Shown here: piece by piece, positions 40,601 to 47,978 of the stretch
How positions within the stretch are numbered: position 1 is the first letter of the stretch
How the letters are laid out: every line of letters starts with the position of its first letter
Assembly (NCBI GenBank): GCA_031553875.1
Contig: JAVBKU010000004.1
Span: forward strand, 124,001-188,000
Length of the DNA: 64,000 bases
Source: JAVBKU01 sp031553875
GTDB taxonomy: Bacteria; Bacteroidota; Bacteroidia; Bacteroidales; Rikenellaceae
Reading direction: 5' to 3'
Program-made: the position numbers and the translations under genes
The notes under the pieces: model-generated
What the model saw: the letters and a program-made list of their open reading frames with translations, nothing else
What the model was told of the DNA's origin: nothing
The model's database searches: none

Positions 40601-41707
40601 ATGATTGATATGAGAAACCGTTTCCCTTTTTTGCTTGTGCTTGTTGCCTTGATGGTCGCAGGGCCTTCATTCGGCAAGGATGTAAGACAGAAGAAACTTG
40701 TCAACACAGTAATCTTAATGATCGGCGACGGTATGGGTGTTTCCCATATGCAGACGGCCATCGATGAAAGCGGCTCTACGCTCAGTATGATGCGCGCGGC
40801 CCATGTGGCACTGGTGTCGACCCGTTCGGCCAACAGCAGGACTACCGACTCCGCCGCCGCCGCCACAGCCATATCCTCAGGATATAAGACCAATAACGGC
40901 TGTGTGGGCGTCGACCCCTCCGGGCAGGTCAAATCTCCCAACATCAGGGAAATAGCCATGCGAAACGGCTACGGTACAGGCGTGGTAGTCAGCGTGTCGG
41001 TGACCCATGCCACTCCGGCCGGATTTCTCGCTCACAATATCTCAAGGAAGAATGACGAGGCGATAGCTATGGACGTGATGCGCAGCGGCGTAGATGTGCT
41101 TATCGGTTGCGGCGAAGAGTTCTTCGACAAGAGGAGCGACAAACTCAACCTGATCGACAGCCTCAAGAAAAGGAGATACGATGTCACATTTTCAATGAAG
41201 GGCCTGTCAGACGTAAAACGCATACCCTCTGCTACATTTGTGACCAGGGACGATATATTGTCTATGTCGAGAGGTAAGGGCGACTATCTCGCCGACGCCA
41301 CAAGCAAGGCTCTGAGTCTGCTTAAAAACAACTGCCCGCAGGGGTTCTTCCTTATGGTCGAGGGTTCTACCATAGATTTCGAGGCTCATGCTAATAAATG
41401 GAAGGGAGTGGCCGACGATGTGATCGACTTCGACCATGCCGTGGCCCGCGCTTTCGACTATGCCGACCGCAATCCGGGTACGCTGGTACTCGTGACGGCC
41501 GACCACGAAACGGGAGGACTAACTCTGCCTCACCGCAATGACGACCGTAATTATATGTTCTCCTCCAAGGGACATACCGCCTCTCCCGTGGCTCTGATGG
41601 CCTATGGGGCAGGGGCTGAGAATTTCGGCGGATTTATAGACAATACCGATATCATTAAGTTGATAACGAAGGTATGGGGCCTCAAGGATCCCGTGCCGGC
41701 CAAGTAA
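40601..41707 (+). CDS. Alkaline phosphatase (PhoA superfamily), secreted
   Basis: 368 aa (or 365 aa from ATG 40610). A signal peptide runs to about residue 26 (VALMVAGPSFG). Metal and catalytic blocks: VILMIGDGMGVSHM (Asp), TTDSAAAATAI with Ser as nucleophile, VEGSTIDFEAHAN, LVTADHETGGLTL (Asp-His) and GHTASPVALMAYG (His). All are consistent with an active two-zinc phosphomonoesterase in the periplasm. It is shorter than E. coli PhoA (about 450) but normal for Bacteroidota. The role is probably phosphate scavenging. No Pho box can be judged from the sequence. It lies near the PL8 lyases, but co-function is speculative. Confidence 0.92.
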   Translation: MIDMRNRFPFLLVLVALMVAGPSFGKDVRQKKLVNTVILMIGDGMGVSHMQTAIDESGSTLSMMRAAHVALVSTRSANSRTTDSAAAATAISSGYKTNNGCVGVDPSGQVKSPNIREIAMRNGYGTGVVVSVSVTHATPAGFLAHNISRKNDEAIAMDVMRSGVDVLIGCGEEFFDKRSDKLNLIDSLKKRRYDVTFSMKGLSDVKRIPSATFVTRDDILSMSRGKGDYLADATSKALSLLKNNCPQGFFLMVEGSTIDFEAHANKWKGVADDVIDFDHAVARAFDYADRNPGTLVLVTADHETGGLTLPHRNDDRNYMFSSKGHTASPVALMAYGAGAENFGGFIDNTDIIKLITKVWGLKDPVPAK

Positions 41708-41795
41708 TAAACACGCGAAATCCGGATATATTTTTGACAGGTTTCTTACCTGCGCAAAACATGCCGGGGATGATATAATAATTAATTAATAGAGG

Positions 41796-42752
41796 ATGAA
41801 GAGAATATTGGTAACCGGAGGGGCTGGATTCCTGGGGTCGCACTTATGCGAAAGGCTGGTGGCCGAAGGGAATGATGTTATATGCCTCGACAACTATTTT
41901 ACCGGTTCCAAGGCCAATGTGTGGCACTTGATCGGTAAACCCAATTTCGAAATCGTCAGACACGACGTGATAGAGCCCTACCAGGCGGAGGTAGATGAGA
42001 TATACAATCTTGCTTGCCCGGCATCGCCGATTCATTATCAGCATGACCCCATCAAGACGCTCAAGACCTCTGTGATGGGGACCATGAACATGCTCGGCCT
42101 CGCCAAGAGGGTGGGAGCCACGATAGTGCAGGCATCTACCAGCGAGGTTTACGGCGACCCTATGGTGCATCCCCAGAAGGAGGATTATTGGGGTCATGTC
42201 AATCCCATAGGCTTGCGTTCGTGCTACGACGAAGGGAAAAGGTGCGCTGAAACGCTATGCATGGACTATCATCACATGCACGACGTGAAGATAAAGATAG
42301 TGCGCATATTCAATACTTATGGCCCGAGGATGTTGCCTAACGACGGTAGGGTAGTGTCTAATTTTATCGTGCAGGCACTTAATAATCAGGATATAACCAT
42401 CTACGGCGACGGCACGCAGACCCGCAGCTTCCAGTACGTCGACGACCTTGTCGACGGCATGATAAAGATGATGGCCTCGCCCGAAGAGTTCACGGGGCCC
42501 GTCAATATGGGTAATCCCAACGAATTTACAATAGCCGACCTTGCGCACAAGGTCGTAGAGCTCACAGGTTCGAAATCCAAGATCGTGTTCGAATCCCTGC
42601 CCAGTGATGACCCTAAACAGCGCCAGCCGGATATCACCCTGGCTCGCAATGTACTCGGATTCGATCCCAAGGTGCAGTTGGATAAGGGCCTTATCAAGAC
42701 TATCGACTATTTCCGCAATATGATAGGGGGCGGAGAGATAAACCTCCCGTAA
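41796..42752 (+). CDS. UDP-glucuronate decarboxylase / NAD-dependent sugar epimerase
   Basis: 318 aa, short-chain dehydrogenase fold. NAD-binding GGAGFLGSHLCERL at the N-terminus is followed by DNYFTGSKANVWHL and YNLACPASPIHYQ. The catalytic part is STSEVYGDP plus SCYDEGKRCAETLC with the YxxxK pair, then RIFNTYGPRM and DGTQTRSFQYVDD. These match UDP-xylose synthase (UXS), which converts UDP-glucuronate to UDP-xylose for capsule, LPS or glycoprotein glycans. It starts 88 bp after the phosphatase stop. A bidirectional terminator separates it from the convergent PL8 gene. Confidence 0.88.
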   Translation: MKRILVTGGAGFLGSHLCERLVAEGNDVICLDNYFTGSKANVWHLIGKPNFEIVRHDVIEPYQAEVDEIYNLACPASPIHYQHDPIKTLKTSVMGTMNMLGLAKRVGATIVQASTSEVYGDPMVHPQKEDYWGHVNPIGLRSCYDEGKRCAETLCMDYHHMHDVKIKIVRIFNTYGPRMLPNDGRVVSNFIVQALNNQDITIYGDGTQTRSFQYVDDLVDGMIKMMASPEEFTGPVNMGNPNEFTIADLAHKVVELTGSKSKIVFESLPSDDPKQRQPDITLARNVLGFDPKVQLDKGLIKTIDYFRNMIGGGEINLP

Positions 42753-42777
42753 AACACCAATCGCGAAAGGCCTTAAA

Positions 42778-42807
42778 AAACGGCGACCTTTTTCAAGGTC
42801 GCCGTTT
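42778..42807. terminator. Bidirectional terminator between UXS and PL8 copy 2
   Basis: Perfect stem of 13 bp (AAACGGCGACCTT and AAGGTCGCCGTTT) with a TTTC loop, flanked by an A run on the left and T-rich sequence on the right. It serves both convergent genes. Confidence 0.85.
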
Positions 42808-42849
42808 CATTTTCAGTCTGCCGCCCACGAATGGCGGAGCATACGCTCG

Positions 42850-45117
42850 TTATTTCCAGCCGTCGTTATGGTCGAGCTTACGGATAACTATGGTCTTGCT
42901 GCTTCCCATCTCGCCCTTGAATGCGGGCAGGGAAACGATTATTGTGCTCATGCCCTTCTTGTAATCATAAGAGGTATTGTATCCGACGAAATCACCCTCG
43001 AGCATCACGACGAAGTTAGAGAGTTTCTGTGTCGGGTCGCTCACTGTGAGTGTATAGCTGTCGCCATCTCCCTTCTTGAGCATCACGATCCCGGGAGTCA
43101 CGGCTTTGATCTTACCGCCGAACGACTTGGACTCGAATGTCGAGGGGGTGTAGAACACAGCGCTCGTAACACTGCCGTCAATCGCGCTTACAGCCTGGCA
43201 CTGGGGCGTATTGCTTTCAACCTTTACGCCGGGTTTCAGGGCGAACTCTTTAGTCTGTTCGGCGTCACGGCTGGGAAGCACACAGTAGGCGTAGGAAGCC
43301 TTAGAGGGGTTGATGCCGTGGTCGATGCTCAGGGCGAACAAGTAACCTTCCTCGATCTTGTCGGCGGGGTAGAAGCTCGCTATGTCGTGCCAGCTGCCGG
43401 TGCGCCTTTCTATGGATATCTCCGTGTTCTTGGAGGGGTTGATAAAGCAGTAGCCTATGTTGTTGTGATGAGCCCACGACAACCATTTGATGTTTTTCTG
43501 TGTTTGGTTAGTGGGGTATATCCTCACGCCTGTACCGTAGGTTATGCCGCCCTTGAACCACTCCTGGTTGACGGTGGTCAGTACGCGGTTGTGGTCGCCT
43601 TTGCCGGACTGTACGCTCTTTATACCCGCGCCGAGGCACACCACCATGTCATCGATAAAGAAGTATGACTTGCGGGCCGAGAGCGAATCATAGGAGAGGT
43701 CCAATGCCGCTATGCCGTTCTTGCCGTCAGATGCACCACCCACGAAGCCCGACTTGTTCACAGGCTTATTGGGATGGGTATAGGGTATAGGCATGGTGTC
43801 GTACACGGCGGTGAGGCCGGGCAGACGTTTCCAGTCCCACAGGGGGGCGATGTTGTCGTATTCTTTGCCTGTGAGCATGATGCTCATCACGCCGTCGGCA
43901 CTGTACACACCCTTGAGATTTTCGTGATTGGTCATCTCGTAACCTATGGTGCGGTCGGAGTTCATACGTACCGAAGCAAGCCAGGACGGCGTACGGAACA
44001 CACCGTAGTCGGAGCGCCAGAAGTACCTGTAGCCATTGACGTCGTTGGCAGCCGAAGGGTTGAGCTGGTTACGGTACACGCAGCGAATATAGTCGCTTGC
44101 CTTTTCGCTGTCCACCTTGACCATATTTACCGCTGTAACGGCCAGTGAATTACCCTTACCACGCTGGGCATTTTTGAATGACTGGCGGGCGCAGGCGTTA
44201 GGATCCATGTAGCCTTTCCATACGGTCCACTGCAGGCCGTTGAGCACGTAACCTCTCATATATCCCAGTTGTGAATCGCTTATAGCCCAAGGAGTTCCGC
44301 TGAATATGCGGGCCCAGTATACGGTAGTACCGGCATAGGCAAGGCCGTAGTTGCCGAACTGCATCTGAGGGCCGTGCTGGTGGAAGCTGTAGTCTGGCTG
44401 CAGCCCTTCAGCCGTAGACATATATATTTCGGATACGATAGAATCCCTTGCCTGCTTGGCGAGAGCCAGATCATCCTTGAGCAGGGCTCCGATAAATACG
44501 TTGCCCGCCTGCCATATCTTGTTCTGTCCGGTCTGGCGTAGAGTCGCTTTTTCCATCACTTTGATGGCGTCGGCAAGCTCGCTCGAGCTAAGCTCGTCCC
44601 TTATAAGTATGAACGCGGGGCCCATAAGACGGGGCACGCCGATCTCGTTATACCACCAGTTGGGGCACACGAGGCCTGCCTTGAACCAATAATCCATAGC
44701 CTTGTGTATGACCTTGGACAGTTCCGGCGACATATAATAGGTCGAGCCGGGCGTCTTATATACCTTTGCCAGCGATTGTATGCGGGTGGGGTGGTAGGAG
44801 GGGCCCCACTGGCTGCGCTGCTTGTCGTTATAGTTGATGTCGGGCCATGAACCGTCGGCCTTAAGTGAGGACATATATTTCTCAACGTCCTTGTCGGAAA
44901 TATTCACCGCGAGATACAGCTCGAGTACCATAACGTCGTTGTACCTGCCATGGTCCGATATCTCGATAAATTCCTTTATCATCTCCTTGGTGTTGACCTT
45001 TTCCTGGAGGGACATGGCGTTCATATTGTCCGCCATACGCTTCAAGAGCGGGTTTTGTGCCGACACTCCGGAGAGCGTCAGTACACCAAGCAACAGTGTC
45101 AGTAATGTTTTCTTCAT
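42850..45117 (-). CDS. Polysaccharide lyase family 8 (chondroitin AC/hyaluronate lyase-like), copy 2
   Basis: Secreted lyase, 755 aa, with signal peptide MKKTLLTLLLGVLTLSGVSAQ. The catalytic domain has NWWYNEIGVPRLMG, RQTGQNKIW (Asn), and LQPDYSFHQHGPQMQFGNYG with His-x8-Tyr. It keeps the first catalytic Arg (54 residues after that Tyr), but the second, four further on, is Lys. NHENLKGVYSADG probably holds the catalytic Glu. Then come the beta supersandwich and a C-terminal beta domain. It is longer than copy 1 and closer to the standard chondroitin AC lyase length. The nearby promoter lies inside the end of the META-domain gene, so it can be transcribed alone. Substrate unproven. Confidence 0.9.
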   Translation of the reverse strand: MKKTLLTLLLGVLTLSGVSAQNPLLKRMADNMNAMSLQEKVNTKEMIKEFIEISDHGRYNDVMVLELYLAVNISDKDVEKYMSSLKADGSWPDINYNDKQRSQWGPSYHPTRIQSLAKVYKTPGSTYYMSPELSKVIHKAMDYWFKAGLVCPNWWYNEIGVPRLMGPAFILIRDELSSSELADAIKVMEKATLRQTGQNKIWQAGNVFIGALLKDDLALAKQARDSIVSEIYMSTAEGLQPDYSFHQHGPQMQFGNYGLAYAGTTVYWARIFSGTPWAISDSQLGYMRGYVLNGLQWTVWKGYMDPNACARQSFKNAQRGKGNSLAVTAVNMVKVDSEKASDYIRCVYRNQLNPSAANDVNGYRYFWRSDYGVFRTPSWLASVRMNSDRTIGYEMTNHENLKGVYSADGVMSIMLTGKEYDNIAPLWDWKRLPGLTAVYDTMPIPYTHPNKPVNKSGFVGGASDGKNGIAALDLSYDSLSARKSYFFIDDMVVCLGAGIKSVQSGKGDHNRVLTTVNQEWFKGGITYGTGVRIYPTNQTQKNIKWLSWAHHNNIGYCFINPSKNTEISIERRTGSWHDIASFYPADKIEEGYLFALSIDHGINPSKASYAYCVLPSRDAEQTKEFALKPGVKVESNTPQCQAVSAIDGSVTSAVFYTPSTFESKSFGGKIKAVTPGIVMLKKGDGDSYTLTVSDPTQKLSNFVVMLEGDFVGYNTSYDYKKGMSTIIVSLPAFKGEMGSSKTIVIRKLDHNDGWK

Positions 45118-45140
45118 CTGTATGGTTTAATTTCAGGTTT

Positions 45141-45171
45141 CAAATATACGATTTTTTACTGCTTGGGCAAG
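45141..45171 (-). promoter_or_regulatory. PL8 copy 2 promoter (CTTG-N19-TATATTTG, minus strand)
   Basis: CAAATATA (45141-45148) and CAAG (45168-45171) on the plus strand read as TATATTTG and CTTG (one mismatch) on the minus strand, spacing 19. The -33 overlaps the last codons of the META lipoprotein gene. Start near 45134, leader about 17 nt. Confidence 0.65.
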
Positions 45172-45635
45172 CATGCGGCATCCCTTTCTATTCTCGGTCC
45201 GCGATTTTGTTTCTCTCCGATAGCCTCGAATACCGCCACCACGTTGCCCCCGCTCATCAACATAAGCATCTTGCTGTCGATCCCGTAGGTGTCTATGGTA
45301 TTGAGTACGCGGATAAATTCGTTCTCCCTCTGCTGGTCGCGGCACGCCATTTTTGTGGCTGTAGTGATCGATACGGTCAGGGCATTTCTCTTCTGGAACA
45401 GCGAGTATTTGCCCATTAGGGAGTTACAGTCGCCCTTGCCGCGCAGGGTGCCGTCTTCGTGGAAGATTATGGTGTAGCTGGCTCCGTCTGTCTTTACGGG
45501 TGTCCCGGCGAATTGCACGAGGCTCCAGGTGCGGGAGGCAAGGGAGTGTGAACTTCTGGATATCTTATTGCACGGACAGCACGAAACGGAGAACAGAGCC
45601 ATGGTTGCGATTATAATTCGGGCTGTGAGTTTCAT
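45156..45635 (-). CDS. META-domain (HslJ-like) lipoprotein
   Basis: 159 aa. A lipoprotein signal (MKLTARIIIATMALFSVSC, Cys about residue 19) is followed by a CPC pair. The META domain runs from TWSLVQFAGTPVKTDGASYTI through FHEDGTLRGKGDCNSLMGKYSL and TVSITTATKMAC, the standard DUF306/HslJ pattern of two short repeats. HslJ-type proteins are associated with novobiocin tolerance and heat stress in E. coli, but their biochemical role is unknown. It diverges from ridA. The tail carries an extra Arg-rich segment (NRGPRIERDAACLPKQ), and its end overlaps the promoter of PL8 copy 2. Confidence 0.82.
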   Translation of the reverse strand: MKLTARIIIATMALFSVSCCPCNKISRSSHSLASRTWSLVQFAGTPVKTDGASYTIIFHEDGTLRGKGDCNSLMGKYSLFQKRNALTVSITTATKMACRDQQRENEFIRVLNTIDTYGIDSKMLMLMSGGNVVAVFEAIGEKQNRGPRIERDAACLPKQ

Positions 45636-45746
45636 GCTGTTGATTTTTTGTCTATTTTTAACGTGAGTTCCGTGTTCTTCGCGGGAACTCGCCGTTATTT
45701 CAATGCGAAGATATTCTTTTCAGAGGTAAACCGAAAATATTTTGAT

Positions 45747-46124
45747 ATGAAAAAAGTAATATCGACCCCGGAGGCGCCCGCAGCGGTGGGGCCTTACAGT
45801 CAGGCGATAGAGTGCGGAGGAATGTTGTACGTGTCGGGTCAGTTGCCACTCGATCCGGCCACGGGGGCGATGCCTGCCGCCATTGCGGAGCAAACGCGCC
45901 GCAGCCTGGAGAACGTCGGGGCCATTCTGCGTGCGGCTGGATACGACTACGGCGATGTGGTCAAATCGACCGTCCTGTTGTCGGACATAGCATATTTCGA
46001 CGAAATGAATAAGGTGTACGCCGAGTTTTACGCCGTCGAGCCTCCTTCGAGGGTTTGCTATGCCGTGCGTGCGTTGCCCAAGGGGGCGATGGTCGAGATA
46101 GAGACCGTGGCGTGTAAGAAATAG
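45747..46124 (+). CDS. ridA: RidA family enamine/imine deaminase
   Basis: Hydrolyses reactive enamines and imines such as 2-aminoacrylate produced by PLP enzymes, protecting them from damage, 125 aa. Start ATG 45747 gives MKKVISTPEAPAAVGPYSQAIE, the canonical RidA N-terminus. LYVSGQLPLDPATG, the RRSLENVGAILRAAGYDYGDVVKSTVLL segment and the active-site Arg in PPSRVCYAVRALPKGAMVEIE are all present. An open in-frame extension to 45648 is rejected as it lacks similarity. A tRNA-Pro gene follows after 136 bp. Confidence 0.93.
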   Translation: MKKVISTPEAPAAVGPYSQAIECGGMLYVSGQLPLDPATGAMPAAIAEQTRRSLENVGAILRAAGYDYGDVVKSTVLLSDIAYFDEMNKVYAEFYAVEPPSRVCYAVRALPKGAMVEIETVACKK

Positions 46125-46240
46125 GCCTTTAAACTCTTGTGTCCGCATATTATCGGCGGGAACGATCCGGGTGACCGGAGCGTGGCGCCGCTATTTTCAT
46201 AAAAAGAGAGTGCGGGTGCGGTTTTTAAGAAATTCTTTTT

Positions 46241-46248
46241 TAAATTTG
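46241..46248 (+). promoter_or_regulatory. tRNA-Pro promoter -7 (TAAATTTG)
   Basis: TAAATTTG matches TAnnTTTG, 13 bp before the mature tRNA 5' end. No TTTG at the ideal -33 distance. Confidence 0.5.
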
Positions 46249-46260
46249 CACGACTTTTAA

Positions 46261-46334
46261 CGGGGTGTAGCGCAGTCCGGTAGCGCGCCAGCTTCGGGAG
46301 TTGGAGGCCCCGGGTTCGAGTCCCGGTACCCCGA
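46261..46334 (+). tRNA. tRNA-Pro (anticodon CGG)
   Basis: 74-nt cloverleaf. The acceptor stem CGGGGTG pairs with TACCCCG (last pair G-T) and the discriminator is A. The D arm is GCGCAGTCCGGTAGCGC. The anticodon stem CCAGC/GTTGG encloses loop TTCGGGA, giving anticodon CGG. The T arm is CCGGG-TTCGAGT-CCCGG. The 3' CCA is not encoded (next bases CGT). A strong terminator follows 11 bp later, so it is an independent unit. Confidence 0.95.
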
Positions 46335-46345
46335 CGTTGAAAGTG

Positions 46346-46381
46346 AGGCGCCCGCGAATTTTCGCGGGCGCCTTCGTTTTT
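46346..46381 (+). terminator. Terminator after tRNA-Pro
   Basis: Perfect 11-bp stem (AGGCGCCCGCG and CGCGGGCGCCT) with a 6-nt loop, then TCG and T5. Confidence 0.85.
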
Positions 46382-46420
46382 ATCAGACATCCTTTACCGT
46401 ATAACCTGCATGTGATCGTA

Positions 46421-46452
46421 AAAAAAATGGCCGTCGTAAATCGCGACGGCCA
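46421..46452 (-). terminator. Terminator of the PPIase-DUF3127 operon
   Basis: On the minus strand, 9-bp arms TGGCCGTCG and CGACGGCCA with a 7-nt loop are followed by a run of Ts (A7 on the plus strand at 46421-46427). Located 21 bp after the DUF3127 stop. Confidence 0.8.
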
Positions 46453-46473
46453 CTTTTATAGCTACATGATATA

Positions 46474-46854
46474 TTAGAACGGCAGATCGTCCGTATCGCC
46501 GCTGTCGGAGGAGAACTCCTCGAGGCTCGACAGCGGGGCCGATTCGGGCATGCCGGCAGGAGCCGACGCTCCCGCGGGTTGCTGGGCCGCTACGGTCGAG
46601 AATTTCCATGCACGCACCTCTGTGAACCAACGGCCGTTGTACTCGCGGCTTTCGACGTTGGCGCTCACCGACACCTTGTCTCCTTCTTTCAGGCGGGCCA
46701 GATCTGCCACCTTATCGCCCCAGAATCCCACGCAAACCTTGCGCGAAAACTCGCCCGGCAACTCAAATATCACCTCCTGTTTCTGCCATTCGCCCCTCGC
46801 GCTCGTACCGCGAACTACGGGCAGTATCCTGAAAACCAGTCCTTCAAATTCCAT
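46474..46854 (-). CDS. DUF3127 family protein (OB-fold-like, possible ssDNA-binding)
   Basis: 126 aa from ATG 46854, MEFEGLVFRILPVVRGTSARG. The core has the DUF3127 pattern GEWQKQEVIFELPG, KVCVGFWGDKVADLARLKEGDKVSVSANVESREYNGRWFTEVRAWK. This resembles an OB fold of the replication-protein type. The C-terminus is acidic and ends DDLPF, the same kind of acidic Asp-Asp-x-Pro-Phe tip as single-stranded DNA-binding protein SSB, so an SSB-like role with partner-binding tail is plausible. It lies 11 bp after the cyclophilin gene on the same strand. The longer open frame upstream (to 47139) is a shadow over the cyclophilin gene. Confidence 0.82.
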   Translation of the reverse strand: MEFEGLVFRILPVVRGTSARGEWQKQEVIFELPGEFSRKVCVGFWGDKVADLARLKEGDKVSVSANVESREYNGRWFTEVRAWKFSTVAAQQPAGASAPAGMPESAPLSSLEEFSSDSGDTDDLPF

Positions 46855-46865
46855 TCTTCGTCGCT

Positions 46866-47303
46866 CTATTTTTCGATTATTTCTATGCCGAGGATAAGGT
46901 CGCCCTGGCGTATCTGGTCGATCACTTCCTCCCCTTCGTACACCTTGCCGAAGCACGTGTGCACGCCGTCGAGGTGTGATGTATTCTCCCTGCCGTGGCA
47001 GATGAAGAACTGCGAACCGCCGGTGTCCCTGCCCGCGTGGGCCATAGAGAGCACGCCACGGTCGTGGTACTGGTTGCCACCGCTGGTCTCGCACTTGATC
47101 TTGTAGCCGGGTCCGCCGTTGCCGATACCGTTGGGGCATCCGCCCTGTATCACGAAATTGGGGATCACGCGGTGGAATGTCAGGCCGTCGTAGAAACCAT
47201 CCTTGGCCAGTTTGCAGAAATTTTCAACCGTGCCGGGAGCATCCTCTTCGTAGAACTTCACTTTCATATCACCCTTCTCGGTGCTTATAATCGCTTCTTT
47301 CAT
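46866..47303 (-). CDS. Cyclophilin-type peptidyl-prolyl cis-trans isomerase
   Basis: 145 aa, a single cyclophilin domain without a signal peptide, so cytoplasmic. Signature blocks: TVENFCKLAKDGFYDGLTFHRVIPNFVIQGG (catalytic Arg in FHRV), HDRGVLSMAHAGRDTGGSQFFICH and HTCFGKVYEGEEVIDQI. It accelerates proline isomerisation during protein folding. It is probably in an operon with the DUF3127 gene 11 bp downstream. Confidence 0.93.
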   Translation of the reverse strand: MKEAIISTEKGDMKVKFYEEDAPGTVENFCKLAKDGFYDGLTFHRVIPNFVIQGGCPNGIGNGGPGYKIKCETSGGNQYHDRGVLSMAHAGRDTGGSQFFICHGRENTSHLDGVHTCFGKVYEGEEVIDQIRQGDLILGIEIIEK

Positions 47304-47367
47304 AGTTTGTTGTTGATGTGGTTTTGGGGTTTATTCATTATTCCACTCCGTAAGCGGGGTGGGGCAA

Positions 47368-47841
47368 TTATTTCTTTACAAAAGTTTCGCGTATGGGCGA
47401 GAAGGCGTCGATGAGCATACCGGCTTCCTTGCACACGGCCATATGCGTCTTGTTGGGCGCCACGTAGAATCCGTCGCCTGCCTTGAGCGTCTGGGTCACG
47501 CCGTCGATGGTCACGTCGAACACGCCGCTAACCACAACTGTGCTTTGCGTGTGGGGATGGGCGTGCGCACCGCCACCATCAGAGCCGGCTTCAAAATCCA
47601 CCTTGACCATCATGATATGGTCGTTATATCCCATTATCTGACGTTTTACACCCGCCGCGGGAGCTTCCCATTCAAGTTCCGCGCCGTATAGTAACGCAGG
47701 AGTCTGTATGGTTACGATGGTGTCGATAGCGCAAGCCTTGGTGCCGCACGCAGATTTATTACAACTGTTGGGGCAGCAGTTGCATGAAGACATCAGGCAC
47801 ACTACGGCGGCCACGATGGAGAGCATAAGTGTCTTTTTCAT
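47368..47841 (-). CDS. Cupin-domain lipoprotein with Cys-rich N-terminus
   Basis: 157 aa. A lipoprotein signal (MKKTLMLSIVAAVVCLMSSC, Cys about residue 20) is followed by a short Cys-rich segment with CNCCPNSCNKSACGTKAC. Then comes one cupin barrel with AHAHPHTQSTVVVSG (the first cupin motif with two or three His metal ligands) and a YVAPNKTHMAVC second motif. It is probably periplasmic or outer-membrane bound. The specific reaction is unknown. The dense cysteines next to a cupin His site suggest metal binding. A -7 element TATCTTTG (minus strand, 47874-47867) precedes it, with no good -33. Confidence 0.8.
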   Translation of the reverse strand: MKKTLMLSIVAAVVCLMSSCNCCPNSCNKSACGTKACAIDTIVTIQTPALLYGAELEWEAPAAGVKRQIMGYNDHIMMVKVDFEAGSDGGGAHAHPHTQSTVVVSGVFDVTIDGVTQTLKAGDGFYVAPNKTHMAVCKEAGMLIDAFSPIRETFVKK

Positions 47842-47890
47842 TTCGTATGTGTTTTTAGTTAGGTTACAAAGATAATATAATTATAAATAA

Positions 47891-47922
47891 AACACACGCG
47901 CCTTTCGAGGGGCGCGTGTGTT
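47891..47922 (-). terminator. Terminator of the FKBP gene
   Basis: Perfect 12-bp stem (AACACACGCGCC and GGCGCGTGTGTT) with an 8-nt loop. On the minus strand it is followed by TTATTTAT, between the FKBP and cupin genes. Confidence 0.8.
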
Positions 47923-47978
47923 ATTGATTACGGATCGATGCGACAGGCTTTTATGCCAGACGCGACCTCCGCGAATTA

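Noticed and set aside
46855..47139. N-terminal extension of the DUF3127 frame
   Set aside because: It overlaps the cyclophilin gene in another frame and has low-complexity Arg-rich composition. The family starts at MEFEGLVF.
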